A stretch of DNA of 64,000 bases, taken from positions 23,135,936-23,199,935 of the forward strand of contig CAIIXF020000006.1 of the NCBI GenBank assembly GCA_903813345.2. The letters run 5' to 3'. The notes beneath the pieces were generated by a model. It was not told the DNA's origin, made no database searches, and saw nothing but the letters and a program-made list of their open reading frames with translations. Positions 12,578-26,800 of this stretch are shown piece by piece. Position 1 is the stretch's first letter; each line of letters starts with the position of its first letter. The position numbers and the translations under genes were made by a program. Origin of the DNA: Owenia fusiformis (taxonomy: Eukaryota; Annelida; Polychaeta; Sabellida; Oweniidae).

Positions 12578-13351
12578 TGGTTTTGCAGTTTTATCATGTT
12601 TCTCAAAACATATACTGAAGATATTGCAAGATGTGTCTATGTCTTCTTATTATTAAATTAATATCATATATTATTAGAAATATCAGGAAAAGTAAAAGAT
12701 TATCACTTGACTATCATATATCATTAGATATACCAGGAAAGGTAATAGATTATCTCAACTCAGAGGACACTTTAGCAATTTACCATTCATAAGTGGCCAT
12801 ATTGAGAAATCAATACACAAATTTAGATAATGAATTAAGTTACCAGGCTCTGATGTATGTTTATCAGGAATCAATAACTACAAAGTGCTGCAATGAGACC
12901 CTAATATAGGAGCAGAACCTCAGGGGGCACATTCCATTGCTACATTTTGGCTCTGTAATAAATTAAATTGCTTTAATACCAAAGAAAATGTCAGATCGTT
13001 CTCGTTTATTCCGAATAGAATCTGAGTGTTACCTGGTGTCTAGATCTGGAAATAATCTCAACGAAGAAATTTCATTATTTTAACGATGGAAATTGAAGCC
13101 GAGTATTAAGAGAGGAACTTCCAGTTCAGGAAAATATTCTGTAAAAAAAAGTTTTTGATGGCAGGTCTATTTTTGATTGAAGTCTTCTAATAAGTAGAGA
13201 TGCAGATTGTCTAAGTTCATATCCAAATACTGATGCTACATACTGTACCTAAAAGGTTGCGATATTTCACAACATATTTTGTTACATTTATTATTACATT
13301 TTGTTGCTAATTGATTTTTTTAATTTCAGGTGTGAAGGGCTGGCTGGCAGT

Positions 13352-14824
13352 ATGATCAGACTAAAGAGGAAATATATATTTTTCTTTTTTGTTCTCTGCT
13401 CTATATCAGTTGTTACTATGCTCTATTTAGCATTAGGGGCAGAAGGTAAGACTTAGTGTTGTTCTATTGGGTCTCTCTACTTATGCAAGGGTTTCACTAG
13501 CATTTCTCAAAACAGGCTAAATTAATGAAAACAACAACAGGCAAAATTAATGGAAATCATGAATTTAACATGGAAAAGTTGAAAAGTCCCTAAAAACAAC
13601 AGGCGATTTTGTGAATGGGTGCAAAAGTTTGACATTTCTCATTTACAAGTCACTGGGTGCAAATGGGTTTTCAGGTGCTGTATGTTTCATAAGTTTGTTG
13701 TTATGATCTTCTGTAGTTGTTGGGTCACACAGTGAGCCTATGAGATCGGCCAGGCGTCCGTCCGTCCGTTCATCCGTCCGTCCGTCAACATTGGCCGCAC
13801 AAATTAAAACTGCTATTCAGCATACAGTAAACATCTATAGACATATTCTAGAAGTCTTCAAATTTTAGGCAATATTGGTTGCCATTGCAACAACTTATAT
13901 TATTTGTTTTAATATAGCAACAGCTTTAGAAAGAATTGAGAAGTAGTCAAAGATAGATGTGTAAACTTGAAACTCATACTCTAATACTGTGTATCCTGTC
14001 TGACTGTTTACATATTACTTATCTTTGTAAATTTCTGAAAGTTTTTATAAATTTATGGTCACCGACAATGACAACCATGATATCTCTTCACTCATCTGTT
14101 TCTAGTTCCCCAGTCTATATCTGCTGACAATAATGTGATGGGATTTAATGATAGAGAGGCTAAGCTTGCGCAAAGAGTAAGGGAGGTAGAAGAGCAGAAC
14201 CAAAGGTTGAGGAGACAGCTAAGGTAAAAATATCCCTTATCAGTCTGCCATCAAAAAGGCTTTGCTTACTTCCTTAATAAGATGAGGAGGAACTCCCCCA
14301 GAGCTCATAGATAGACCTTTATATGGAGATAAGGCCATACATGAATTCCGGGTGTTTCCCTCTCTTCTTTTCCCTAGTGTTTTCCTGATGAATATATACT
14401 TAAAAAAAACATATATTTGAGTCAACCCAAGTGACACAAGTATCTCACCATATACTTCCCCATACTATAATAATCATACCAGGAAATTTTAAAAATGAAA
14501 TTATAAAAGATAATTCTCCTTATAATGACTCAAAATAATAAAAAAAAATATTTTCTGGGAAATTAAATCTCATAAGAATATTTGATCTTCAGACCAAAAC
14601 CATTGATCCTACTTCATATAATAAAATACCATGGGCCAGTGCTTATGTAGCACCCCAATTAAAGCAACATTGACAAATTCCTCCAATGAATTTTTTCCAG
14701 TTTATCTCAGAACCAGCTGCAGTTTGTACAGGAAAGTGCCATGGCAGCAAACAATGAGGCCCCTCCCAACAATAACAACATATCCAGTGACTGCGACACT
14801 GGACACGAAGTGCCAAAATGTGAA
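13352..14824 (+). CDS. LARGE: LARGE exons 1-3: signal anchor and stem
   Basis: The ATG at 13352 begins the only frame that matches the family: a short basic head (MIRLKRKY) followed by a hydrophobic stretch ([20 protein letters not shown]) typical of a type II Golgi anchor. Exon 2 gives [14 protein letters not shown], the coiled-coil stem seen in LARGE proteins. Exon 3 adds an Asn-rich linker and ends PKCE just before the catalytic domain. Phases are 1, 2 and 0. The exon 3 acceptor is ttttttccag at 14,700. Confidence 0.92.
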
Positions 14825-17800
14825 GTATGTAACAGTTTTATATCATTAAAATAGAAGGGGCAACATTAGTGATAAAGGTCACAAAGAAAAAGTAGTATTT
14901 ATTGAACAGTTTATAAGAATGGTAATACCATTTATATGGGAAATAATTTGAGTAAATCCACCATATTTATATCTTGGAAATATATATCCATAGAGTGCAT
15001 CATACTTCTAATTGAATGAAATAATCACTTATTGAAAATTGACATATCTAGGTGATACACATAGCTATAGTTTGCTCAGGCTTCAATTCAACCAGAGATG
15101 TAGTGACACTAATCAAAAGTGTAGTGTTCTACAGAAGGAACCCCATAATGTATTATACATTAACATTTTAGGTGATACATATAGCTATAGTTTGCTCAGG
15201 CTTCAATTCAACCAGAGATGTAGTGACACTAATCAAAAGTGTAGTGTTCTACAGAAGAAACCCAATAATGTATTATACATTAACATTTTAGGTGATACAT
15301 ATAGCTATAGTTTGCTCAGGCTTCAATTCATTTAGAGATGTCGTGACACTTATCAAAAGTGTAGTGTTCTACAGAAGAAACCCCATAATGTATTATACAT
15401 TAACATTTTAGGTGATACATATAGCTATAGTTTGCTCAGGCTTCAATTCAACCAGAGATGTAGTGACACTAATCAAGAGTGTAGTGTTCTACAGAAGAAA
15501 CCCCATAATGTATTATACATTAACATTTTAGGTGATACACATAGCTATAGTTTGCTCAGGCTTCAATTCAACCAGAGATGTAGTGACACTAATCAAGAGT
15601 GTAGTGTTCTACAGAAGAAACCCCATAATGTATTATACATTAACATTTTAGGTGATACATATAGCTATAGTTTGCTCAGGCTTCAATTCAACCAGAGATG
15701 TAGTGACACTAATCAAAAGTGTAGTGTTCTACAGAAGAAACCCCATAATGTATTATACATTAACATTTTAGGTGATACACATAGCTATAGTTTGCTCAGG
15801 CTTCAATTCAACCAGAGATGTAGTGACACTAATCAAGAGTGTAGTGTTCTACAGAAGAAACCCCATACATATCCACTTCATTACTGAACCAACTGCTCAG
15901 AGGATCCTTGAAACCATCTTTGTCACTTGGAAACTGCCATCAGGTTAGTTTTTATGTCACCACCTGTGACATATTGTTAAAGTCTCCAACCTTTTTGTGG
16001 AAGGTGTTCAGCGGTTGGTGTTCAGTGATCAGTTTCTGTAACATATGGCAGGTGGTGATATTTTACATGTTTATGCCTTTTTTATTTTGTTAAGAAGGGG
16101 TGACAGATTGTTATTGCCACTATTATTGTGATCAGTGTTGCCTAACAGATTGTGTCATTTTTGTAAATTTACTCACGGGGTTTCAAGTGAAAGCCAACGA
16201 TTTAATCAGATGGTGGCATTTTGATATGTAATGCTTATTTATTTATTTTTTTTTATCTTCAAGCTCATATATTTCAAAATCTTTTTTTACGATGAATGTT
16301 CAAAGAATTAACAATTAATAAAATAATACCCCAGAGGATTGGAATTAGCAACACATGTCTTTTCCCATGAACAAAGTTAATATGTAATGTTTATGCATTG
16401 CTCCATTTTGATGTAAACATTTTTCCAAAACATGTCTCATTTACTAAAATAAAAAATACTTAATTGTACATAATACAATGACAATGTTGTCATAGTGCTT
16501 TTTGATTTATTTGTAGTTGAAGTGAGTTTTTATCAGGCTGATTCATTAAAGGTATGTATCTTTATCTGTATTTTATTCTATTGTACAATAATTTGTGTCA
16601 TTAAATTTTCAGATCTGTTGGTAAGACTTGAGATACAGATCAGTTTTATTATTTTAAGTGATTATTTTTTCCCATCACCAACCTGTTGGATATCGGCATC
16701 ATAAGGCAGTGTGATTTAGATTTTGAAATATCCTCAAAGTATATTTGTTATATTCAAATCAAAGGTATTAAAAATGTGAAATCTTTTTTATTTGTGTCTT
16801 ATGAGCCCAACATGGCAGATCTTATTTAGGGAATCAATTTAGATATTCAGTCAAAATTCTTTGTTTTTTAGGAGGAAGTTTCTTGGATTCCCAATAAACA
16901 TTACTCTGGTGTCTATGGTCTAATGAAACTAACACTGCCCAGAACATTGCCTGATACACTTAACAAGGTGAGTGCATATTATATGTTATATGGTCTATTA
17001 TGCCTATAATCATCATTACTATGGTCTATTATGCCTATAATCATCATTACTATGGTGTATTATGCCTCTAATCATCATTACACCATCATGATACTCAAAT
17101 GGTAATTCAATAAACAAAACATCATCTTAGAATTTCAGTAAGCTGTTCATAAAAACATAATGGGTGATGGCAGATTTGATCTCTTGTGCTGAACTTTCCT
17201 ATAACCATGTTATTACTACTCTTTATTAACTTTTTCCATTTTTTGGGGTCCATTCTTGTCATTTACACAATTGGTTCCAGGCTCATATTTTTACCTTGGT
17301 TTTTCAACTGAATTTTTACCCTACTGTTCTGTCTGCCTGTCCTTACATTTTGCAATAAGCTTTTGTTATCAACTGATTTTATTGCCATTAATTAGTAAAG
17401 ACCATACACGAGGGACCTAGTCGCCGGTGGCATTATACTGTAGTGTCCCTCAGTAAATGGTTTCAAATGATTTCAAAATACCATAGAAGAGTAAATGTGT
17501 TGTTACGTTTCAGGTTATAGTACTAGATACAGATATAACATTTGCCACCGATATAGCTGAACTGTGGAAAATGATCCAGAAATTGAACAGTAAACAGGTG
17601 AGTAAACAAGTGAAATGTTTTAACAATAAACTGGTGAGAATTTGAAAAGAAAACTTGAAAATTACAACTTGTACTTGTATAATTATGGTACAGACTTGCC
17701 TACCTCTCTATCCATTCAGACAGTGAAACCTCTTTATCTAAACACCTCTCTGAACTGAACATCACTCAATGTGAACCCTTTTTCTTAGTCTCAATTTTGT

Positions 17801-20800
17801 TTTCCCCAAATAATTGAAATATGAATAATGTTAATATGAACTAATCCCAAGGCATTCAGATTAGACAAGCTTAAGTGTGTCTTGTATTTTATCTTACTGC
17901 AGGCCATTGGACTAGTAGAGAACCAGAGTGACTGGTACCTTGGCAAGATCTGGAAAAACCACAAACCCTGGCCTGCCTTGGTAAGTACAAATAGTAGAAA
18001 TGAATGCTTTTAAGTCATCACCAAGAAGTGCTACATCAGGCCCGTAGCCAGGGGGGGTCTTCAATGGGTTCTTTCAAAATCATGCAGTTTTCACCATTCT
18101 GAGCACTTTTTAAGTGATTTTGGCCATTTTTGGACCAAAATTGTCAAAAGTGAACCCCCCTGGAATTTTTCAAAAAGTGAACCCCCTTGGCAAATCCTGG
18201 CTACGAGCCTGTACATTGTTTGCCACTAAATGTGTCACTTTAATTTACTGATCTACCTATTTATCATTCATAGAATTTATGACATTAACATGAGCTTCTT
18301 TAACAATAAAAACATAGACAAAGTCTTGGAATTTATATCTACTTCTTCTGGGGCCCAACTATAACAAATTGTAGTGAAGCCTCAGAGAACTGTTTTTAAG
18401 AGAGCTGTTTTGATTGGAGAGAAAACATATTCTCAACCATGGTGATTATGAAAGATTTTCTGGTGAAAGTGATACCGTTATGTCAGCCTCAATATTATGA
18501 GCTTTGAAGTCTTGCATCAAGTCTCTGGGACTTCCCTGAACTGCTTCCCCTCCCTCATGTTGTTATGAGGTTTGTGTGTGTGGGGGGGGGGGTCTCAAAG
18601 GCTTCATGCAGGACTATCACTTTTCAGTTACTGGGAATGTTGTTTCCCTCAAAATGAGACAAACAAACCAATCTGAGGTACATACAGTGTGTAGTAGCAT
18701 GTATGTATGTAGCATTGCTTCAATATGAAAGTATTCTCTATGGTTACTTATATATATATTTTTTTTTATTTTATAGTATAAACTTTATTGAAGTAAAGTC
18801 AATACATTTTCGGCCACCAATCGCCATATTGGCATTATAGGTTGGCCATCACTTACATGTAAAAAATTAAGTACAGTCTTTAGCTGTTTGAGGACGACTG
18901 TGCATCGAAGGGTATCCCAGGGACCAAAGGGTTTGTGCCAAGTAGATGTGTAAAAAACAAGATAAATATATTATGAGTTCTCCAGGGCTTAGATGAGACC
19001 TCTTTGCTATGTCTTGTTGTCATGGAGAAAATTGCTGACGATGATAAGAAGTTTACTTAGTTCTGCTAAGGATAATGTCTCGTCACCATATAAGAGAAAA
19101 TTAAGTTTATCATCCATGTTTGTTAGTTGGCTGATCTTATAAAAATTATTGCTGACCTCTTCCATCAGGGCATGCCTATTAATTCGGCATAGAGGACACT
19201 TGAAAAATAAATGTTTTAGTGTTTCAGGTTTGCCGCAAGAACAATGAGCCGAGTCTATAAAAGTAAATTGGTGTGCAAAAAGTCTTACTTATATTACACC
19301 AAGGCTGTGGAAATTTGGAAACCCGAGAGAGGGTTTTCCATATTGGATAATGTATAGAACAAGGAAATCTAGAAACCTTTGAAAGGGTCAAATGTACTTA
19401 CTTTGACATCATTTAATGTTTCAGGGGCGAGGATTCAACACAGGAGTCATCCTCCTAGACTTGAAGAAACTGCGTCACATGACGCCAAGTTGGAGTCACA
19501 CATGGCGACTTGTGGCAGAGAAAGAACTAATGACTATGTTATCTACTGGTTTAGCGGATCAGGTAAATATAAAAGTGCTTTCAAAACTTTTGATTTTTTG
19601 CAAGATTACATGTAGCAATACAGGGTTATATTGGGAAACTTTTGTAAATATGGCAACCACTTTAATTAAATTATAGCATTTGCCCTCACTCAGAAGAAAA
19701 TCAGTAGTTCTAGTTATTTTATCAGTAATTTAGACAGTAACAGTATTAAATGGGAAAACAAAAAAGATTGTAATAATTTTGAATGATTATCAAAATTGTA
19801 TCTCCCAAAGTTTCTCAGTTTCAATGATTCAGACTTGTTCCAACGTTTTTGCACTTCATCCAATGATTTGTGTTTCAGGATATATTTAATGCAGTATTAA
19901 AAAGTAACCCCCACCTGGTGTACAAACTACCCTGTCAATGGAATGTGCAGCTGTCTGAACACACTAGGAGTGAGACATGCTATAGCGAAGTGCAAGATCT
20001 AAAGGTATGTAAAACAGAACTATTGGTCAAGAAACAATAAAATATCGAGAAAAATATTCTGAATTGTGTTTCGGGAAATTAGCTCAAGAAAACACAGAAT
20101 TAAATTCTGCGCTAAAGGCTGATTTGAAAAGTGAAAAAGTCAGGATGCAACAGGTAGGATCAAACCCATGACCTTTTGCTTATTTTTCAATGTCATCACC
20201 AAAATCGCCACTTAATAAATTCTTTGGGTACTCTTTGAGGACAAATCGTGACTTCAAAGTAGTCCCAGTTGAATCATTGCTATTACCACCACAATTGCTG
20301 ACATATTGTTATAGTCTCCAACCTTTTTGTGGATGGTGTTCTGCATTTGCATTTGGCATTCAGGGTTGGCATCTGTAACAAATGGCAGGTGGTTACATTT
20401 TGCAGGTTAATGCCTTGTATAAGCTTACTGGCATGCAGATTAGATATATAAGCGTGCGGACAGTTTGAACTCAGGTAGCACATACATTTAAGCCCATTAC
20501 TTCTCTCTTTGGATTATTTACTTAATAAATAAAATAATATAATATAACTAATATAATAAATAAATAATAATAAATATGACAGACTTCTATGGAATGTATT
20601 CTGCTTCATTATTCGTATTTTACTATATGTAAATAGAACTTCTGTATTTGTTAAATGCACATTTATGTTTTCGTAACTTGAGTATTTTCATTCATTGTGT
20701 GTATTTTAACTCTTTAACTCACATTTATATTATATATATTTGTATTTATTTGTAATTTATGCATTTTATTTGTAAATGTTACATTAATATTTGTATAATG

Positions 20801-23800
20801 GAATTTATTACAAACGAATAATTAAGCAATAATGACGCTATAGACTTCTAACTAAAGTGTAATGATTGTTCAATTGCAAACATAATGTACAAGTTAATTT
20901 GTTATCAATTGAATCAGCCAAGCTGATTATTTCTTTTTACACTTAATTGAATGAGAGATAACATAAAGGTTATCTGGTTAGAAGACAATTTTTGTTTCAG
21001 TTAAACTATGAGCAAGATTCAGCTCTGTAATGGGCATTTTACTTGGTATGATTATATGCAGTCAATACTTCATTAGATGCAAAGTTGCTCTTACAAAAAC
21101 TTGTAATTATGTCACCACCAAAAAGTGGTGACATATTGTTATGGTCTCCGTTTTTTTGTGACGGCGGTTGGTGATTGGCGTCCGGCGTCCGGCGTCTGGC
21201 ATCCGGCGTCTGGCGTCCGGCGTCTGTAACAATTTCTTACAACTTCCTATAACTTAACAAATACTGTTTAGACTGACTTCAATTTTTTTCTAAATCATCT
21301 ACATCTTCTCAGAAGTTCAAATCTGACTTTAGATTTGACATTTGACCTTCAATGACCTTCTCAAGGTCAAAAAGGTCTTTTTTCAACTTGCTTCACATTG
21401 ACTAAATTTTTTTTCAAAATCATCTACATGTTCTCAGAAATTCAAATCTGACTTTAGATTTGACATTTGACCTTCAAATCTGACTTTAGATTTGACATTT
21501 GACCTTCAATGACCTTCTCAAGGTCAAAAAGGTCTTTTTTCAACTTGCTTCACATTGACTAAATTTTTTTTCAAAATCATCTACATGTTCTCAGAAATTC
21601 AAATCTGACTTTAGATTTGACATTTGACCTTCAAATCTGACTTTAGATTTGACATTTGACCTTCAATGACCTTCTCAAGGTCAAAAAGGTCAAAAAGGTC
21701 TGTTTTCAACTTGCTTCAAATTGACTAAATTTTTTTTTCAAAATCATCTACGTGTTCTCAGAAATTTAAATCTGACTTAAGATTTGACATTTAACCTTCA
21801 ATGACCTTCTCAAGGTCAAAAAGGTCTTTTTTCAACTTGCTTCACATTGACTAAATTTTTTTTCAAAATCATCTACATGTTCTCAGAAATTCAAATCTGA
21901 CTTTAGATTTGACATTTGACCTTCAAATCTGACTTTAGATTTGACATTTGACCTTCAATGACCTTCTTGAGGTCAAAAAAGGTCAAAAAGGTCTGTTTTC
22001 AACTTGCTTCAAATTGACTAAATTTTTTTTTCAAAATCATCTACGTGTTCTCAGAAATTCAAATCTGACTTAAGATTTGACATTTGACCTTCAATTACCT
22101 TCTCAAGGTCAAAAAAGGTCAAAAAGGTCTGTTTTCAACTTGCTTCAAATTGACTAAAAAATTTTTTCAAAATCATCTACGTGTTCTCAGAAATTCAAAT
22201 CTGACTTTAGATTTGACCTAAGATTTGACATTTGACCTTCAATGACCTTCTCAAAGTCAAAAAAGGTCAAAAAGGTCTTTTTTCAACTTGCTTCAAATTG
22301 ACTAAATTTTTTTTTCAAAATCATCTACATGTTCTCAGAAATTCAAATCTGACTTTAGATTTAACATTTGACCTTCAATGACCTTCTCAATGTCAAAAAA
22401 GGTCAAAAAGGTATTTTTCTATCTTGCTTCAAATTGACTAATTTTTTTTTTCAAAATCATCTACGTGTTCTCAGAAATTCAAATCTGACTTTAGATTTGA
22501 CTTAAGATTTGACATTTGACCTTCAATGACCTTCTCAAAGTCAAAAAAGGTCAAAAAGGTCTTTTTTCAACTTGCTTCAAATTGACTAAATTTTTTTTTC
22601 AAAATCATCTACATGTTCGCAGAAATTCAAATCTGACTTTAGATTTGACATTTGACCTTCAATGATCTTCTCAATGTCAAAAAAGGTCAAAAAGGTAATT
22701 TTTCATCTTGCTTCAAATTGACTAAATTTTTTTTCAAAATCATCTACATGTTCTCAGAAATTTAAATATGACTTTAGATTTGACTTTAGATTTGACATTT
22801 GACCTTCTCAAGGTAAAAAAAGGTCAAAAAGGTCTTTTTTCAACTTGCTTCAAATTGACTAATTTTTTTTTTCAAAATCATCTACATGTTCTCAGAAATT
22901 CAAATCTGACTTTGGATTTGACATTTGACCTTTAATGACCTTCTCAAGGTCAAAAAAGGTCAAATAGTCTGTTTTCAACTTGCTTCAAATTGACCAAATA
23001 TTTTTTTCAAAATCATCTTCCATCTTTTCAGAGGTTCAAATTTGACTTTACAAGTTCTCAGAAGTTCAAATCTGACTTTAGATTTGACCTTTGACCTTCA
23101 ATGACCTTCTCAAGGTCAAAAAGGTCTTTTTTCAACTTGCTTCAAATTGACTAATTTTTTTTTCAAAATCATCTACATGTTCTCAGAAGTTCTTCTTAAG
23201 GTCAAAAGGTATTTTCCAACTTGCTTTAAATTGACCAAATTGTTTTAGGTGGTGACATTTTGTCATGTTAATGCCTTGTTTTAAATATTACACCACCCAG
23301 ATGCATGACAGCCCTTACAATAAATTTAATCGAGTGAACCTATTTTTTGAAAACCTGTCCCTGAAAGGATTACTAGACTATTGAATTTCCTTTTACTATT
23401 TCTCAAAAGTGCAGTTATGCATCTCACTGTCAAGATAATTGATTTTATTATAGCATTGTCATATTCCTCACTCTCTGATTGGTCCATGTTCTACATGTGA
23501 CTAAAAAACAATAAGCGTTATTCAATGGAAGTCACATGACTTTGTTATATTAAATACCGAGAATGGTCCTTTCATAATGTAATGTTGGTTGTGTTGTGGT
23601 CGTGTCCTAGTTGGTAAACCGACAGGTTTCTCACTAGATAATTGGAATCCTTCTTTTACTTTTTTCACAATTGTCCATTTATTGTCCACCTCCAAAAAGT
23701 GTTGACATATTGTTATGGTCTCCATTTTTTGTGACGGCAGTTGACGATCAGAGGTTGGCGGTTGGCTGTGGTGACATTTTACATGTTAATGCTATTTTAA

Positions 23801-26800
23801 TATTTTGTTGAACTTGGCCTTTTAAAAGACATTTGAAACGTACAATAGATGGCTCTCATTTCTAAGTCATTTGTGTTTGTTGACATCAATGCAACAACAA
23901 TCATTTTTCTGTTCACCAACAATCACCAAATATTTATTAAAGATGCTTTAAATAATCAAGAAAGCTAAAAGCAACAACCAGTGAATATGGTTTTTCGATA
24001 CGTATTTAACTCATCAGACCGTGTCCATATTTGTTAGATTTTGCCTCAGCATCTGCCTTTAAAAAGCCATTCTCAAAGTAGATTGGAGAATATGGAGCCG
24101 CTTCTATAATATCTGCCTCCTCTTTGAAATCACACTCATTATTTTCTAAGATAAATGTTCCTTTGAGTAAAAAGGCATCCTTAGGTACAATTCCCGTCCA
24201 GTTTCCTACAAAGATGATTGTTGCATAATAACGCAGATGCGAGTAGGATGGCTCATTCGGGTCAGATAGCATGGCGGGTAAAGTAGAAAGTTCCCTTTAA
24301 CTTAAATTACATCTATTTGCGTGGTTCAATTTTCATGTAACCCTTATGTATCTAATAGTTATGCAAATTAAAATATGTCCAGTAAAAGAAAATGTGATTT
24401 GTCTAATACAAGACAAGAGAATTCACTTTTTGTGATCTTGTAACATGGGGACTATGGGGAATCAACCCGAACAAGAAGTCACATTTTCAAAAAAAATTAA
24501 ATTTCTAGATGTACTTTTACATGTAGATTTCAAATATGACATCAGTTTGACTGAATTTTGAATATATAATGACGTAAATCAAGATAAAGTTGCGTATCTG
24601 TAAGGTTGCTTGTATCAACACCAAATTGTTCTTTTATAAACGCTTGGAATTCTTTACCTGTAGTGAAATTAGTGTGTTTTAATAATAATTTTAGTTCATA
24701 TGGTTAAAATTTTAATAAGACATTGTTATCCCAAAGAACAAATCACCAGTTGTTACCCCCCTATCACACCAAACTAGTTCTTACCCATTCTTGCCAGTCC
24801 TACGAAAATGACGTAAAACGGGCTCGATCTGGCTGCGGTCGGGATATATGTCTAAAATAATTAGCTACTTCGTTCATAAACAGTCTTCAATACGTCCATC
24901 ATGTTCGCACTTCGTTCAGGTCGCACCACGTCGGTGTGCAACGTAGTATAAACCGTCCCTTAGTCTAGAAGGTCATCATGACCTTATTACAGAACGGTAT
25001 GGTCGCCATCGAATTTTGAATCGATTCAAAATCCTAAATCACATACCCCGTCCGGGAAAGTCCATGAAGTTCGTAAACAGACCGTAGAATGTTGTAGCTA
25101 CGTTCATTCAGTTCGCACACAGTTTAAAACCGATTCGGCAACGTTTTGATGATCACCAGAAAATGTTGAGCATGCTCTAAGTGCTGGAGGACCTACTCGT
25201 TCTAGTAGTTTCATGAAGTTTGTAAACAGATCCCAAACGGTTCTTAGTGGGTTCGTAGTACGTCAAATCCGTTCGTGCACAGTTTAAGCCCGTTTTTGAG
25301 AACGTAGTGAGAACTAGTTTGGTGTGATAGTAGGGTAAGATATGTTCCAAGGTCTTATGTGTATAGAATTTCTGATGTGGCCACTCAATTCAAAATAGCA
25401 GCCCTTTGATAAATTTGAATACTGGTAATTGGACAAAAAATGATTATCTTGTTATTCTTAATAGATTGATTATGCCCCCCAGACTTGGCACAAGCTGGCC
25501 TAAGTTAGGGTTAGAAGTCAATGTTGTAGATAATTCCAAAATAGACAATATTGCTATTTTTGGCTATTTCTTTAGAACATTATTGGCTTGTGTCTATTTT
25601 CTAAAAATCCCCAAAGGGCATGCTTTATTTCAGTCAAACTAAATAATTAAAATAGATGTTTATTATTAAGAAGAATTTAAACACTCCCCCCCCATTTTTG
25701 CTCTATGAATTCTCAATAGATTCACCAATTTATTGTATATGTTGCTTGCAATTTTGTCACCTTCTATAGATATGATCCTGCCTTTAATGTTCAAAATGAT
25801 GAGTGATTGGATAAAATATGTTTTTTTGATTATTTCTTGGTAAATATTAAAATCTTTGTTAGAATATAAATGGTTTTCATTATAGTTTCAAAATAGATTA
25901 AATTGATAAATAAAAAAAACAAGTTACCTTTTTTAATTATATCTAATGTTGAAGAAACACCTGCTAAATTCCACATACTACGAAAGATTTCTGGAGTTGG
26001 GAAAGATTCTGGATCTGGAGGTGTACCGTCTGCTAAGAATGCAATTGTTGCCCCGCTAGTATATTCCTCTTTTGTTGGCTTTGGGCATAATTGACATTCC
26101 AGTGAGTAAACTCCCAATTTAGATATGGTTATGAGCATAAAAATGCCATAGAATTGGTAGCTCAATTTCATATTCGTGCTTGTTTATTTTTGAAATTGAG
26201 TTTGTAACTCTGAACTCTCGAGTTGTGTTTTTTTTAAGGTTAAGTTTTATTTCTTTGCATAATTTTATATAACAATATTTAACATACTAGGAAGGCCGAG
26301 GTAAAATTACATTGTTGGCCTCCCTATTAAATAAAAGTAGCAAAATAAAGTTGATATAAATGGTTTCAGACATGTATTGTAAATGTATTGTTTATAAGAG
26401 TCTCAGTGGCCACAGTTGAGATGATGATAACAATAGTGATGATGATGGTGATGAAATGTTGAGGCTAATGCTAAATGATAGAATCAACAAAATTTGCCGT
26501 AAGGTTCATAATATCAGCATTACATTTATCTGAGAACTTATGATCTCCAAAAAGTATGGTGTGGACTTTATCTACACTATTTAGACTGGCAAATTCTCTA
26601 AAGTTAAAATTTTGCAGCTCTTGTAGTTTTTGGGTAAAGATTGACCTTGTTCCAGTTGATAGAGGGCAGTAAAGTAATAAATGGGACTTGGTTTGCTGGG
26701 CATGTCCACAAGGGCAACTTGGGTCTGGATAGTTGTTGAAATTATGCCTAAAAAAGTCTGATTTAAGTGCTAGGTCTGCTCTTAAACGGTTTAGTTTAAT

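Noticed and set aside
15039-15887. Two long plus-strand open frames (98 and 151 codons) with a repeated RCSDTNQ...CSVLQKKPH peptide
   Set aside because: They are in the wrong frame of the amplified LARGE exon 4 unit. The unit length is divisible by three, so any open frame continues across copies. The conserved LARGE frame explains the sequence.
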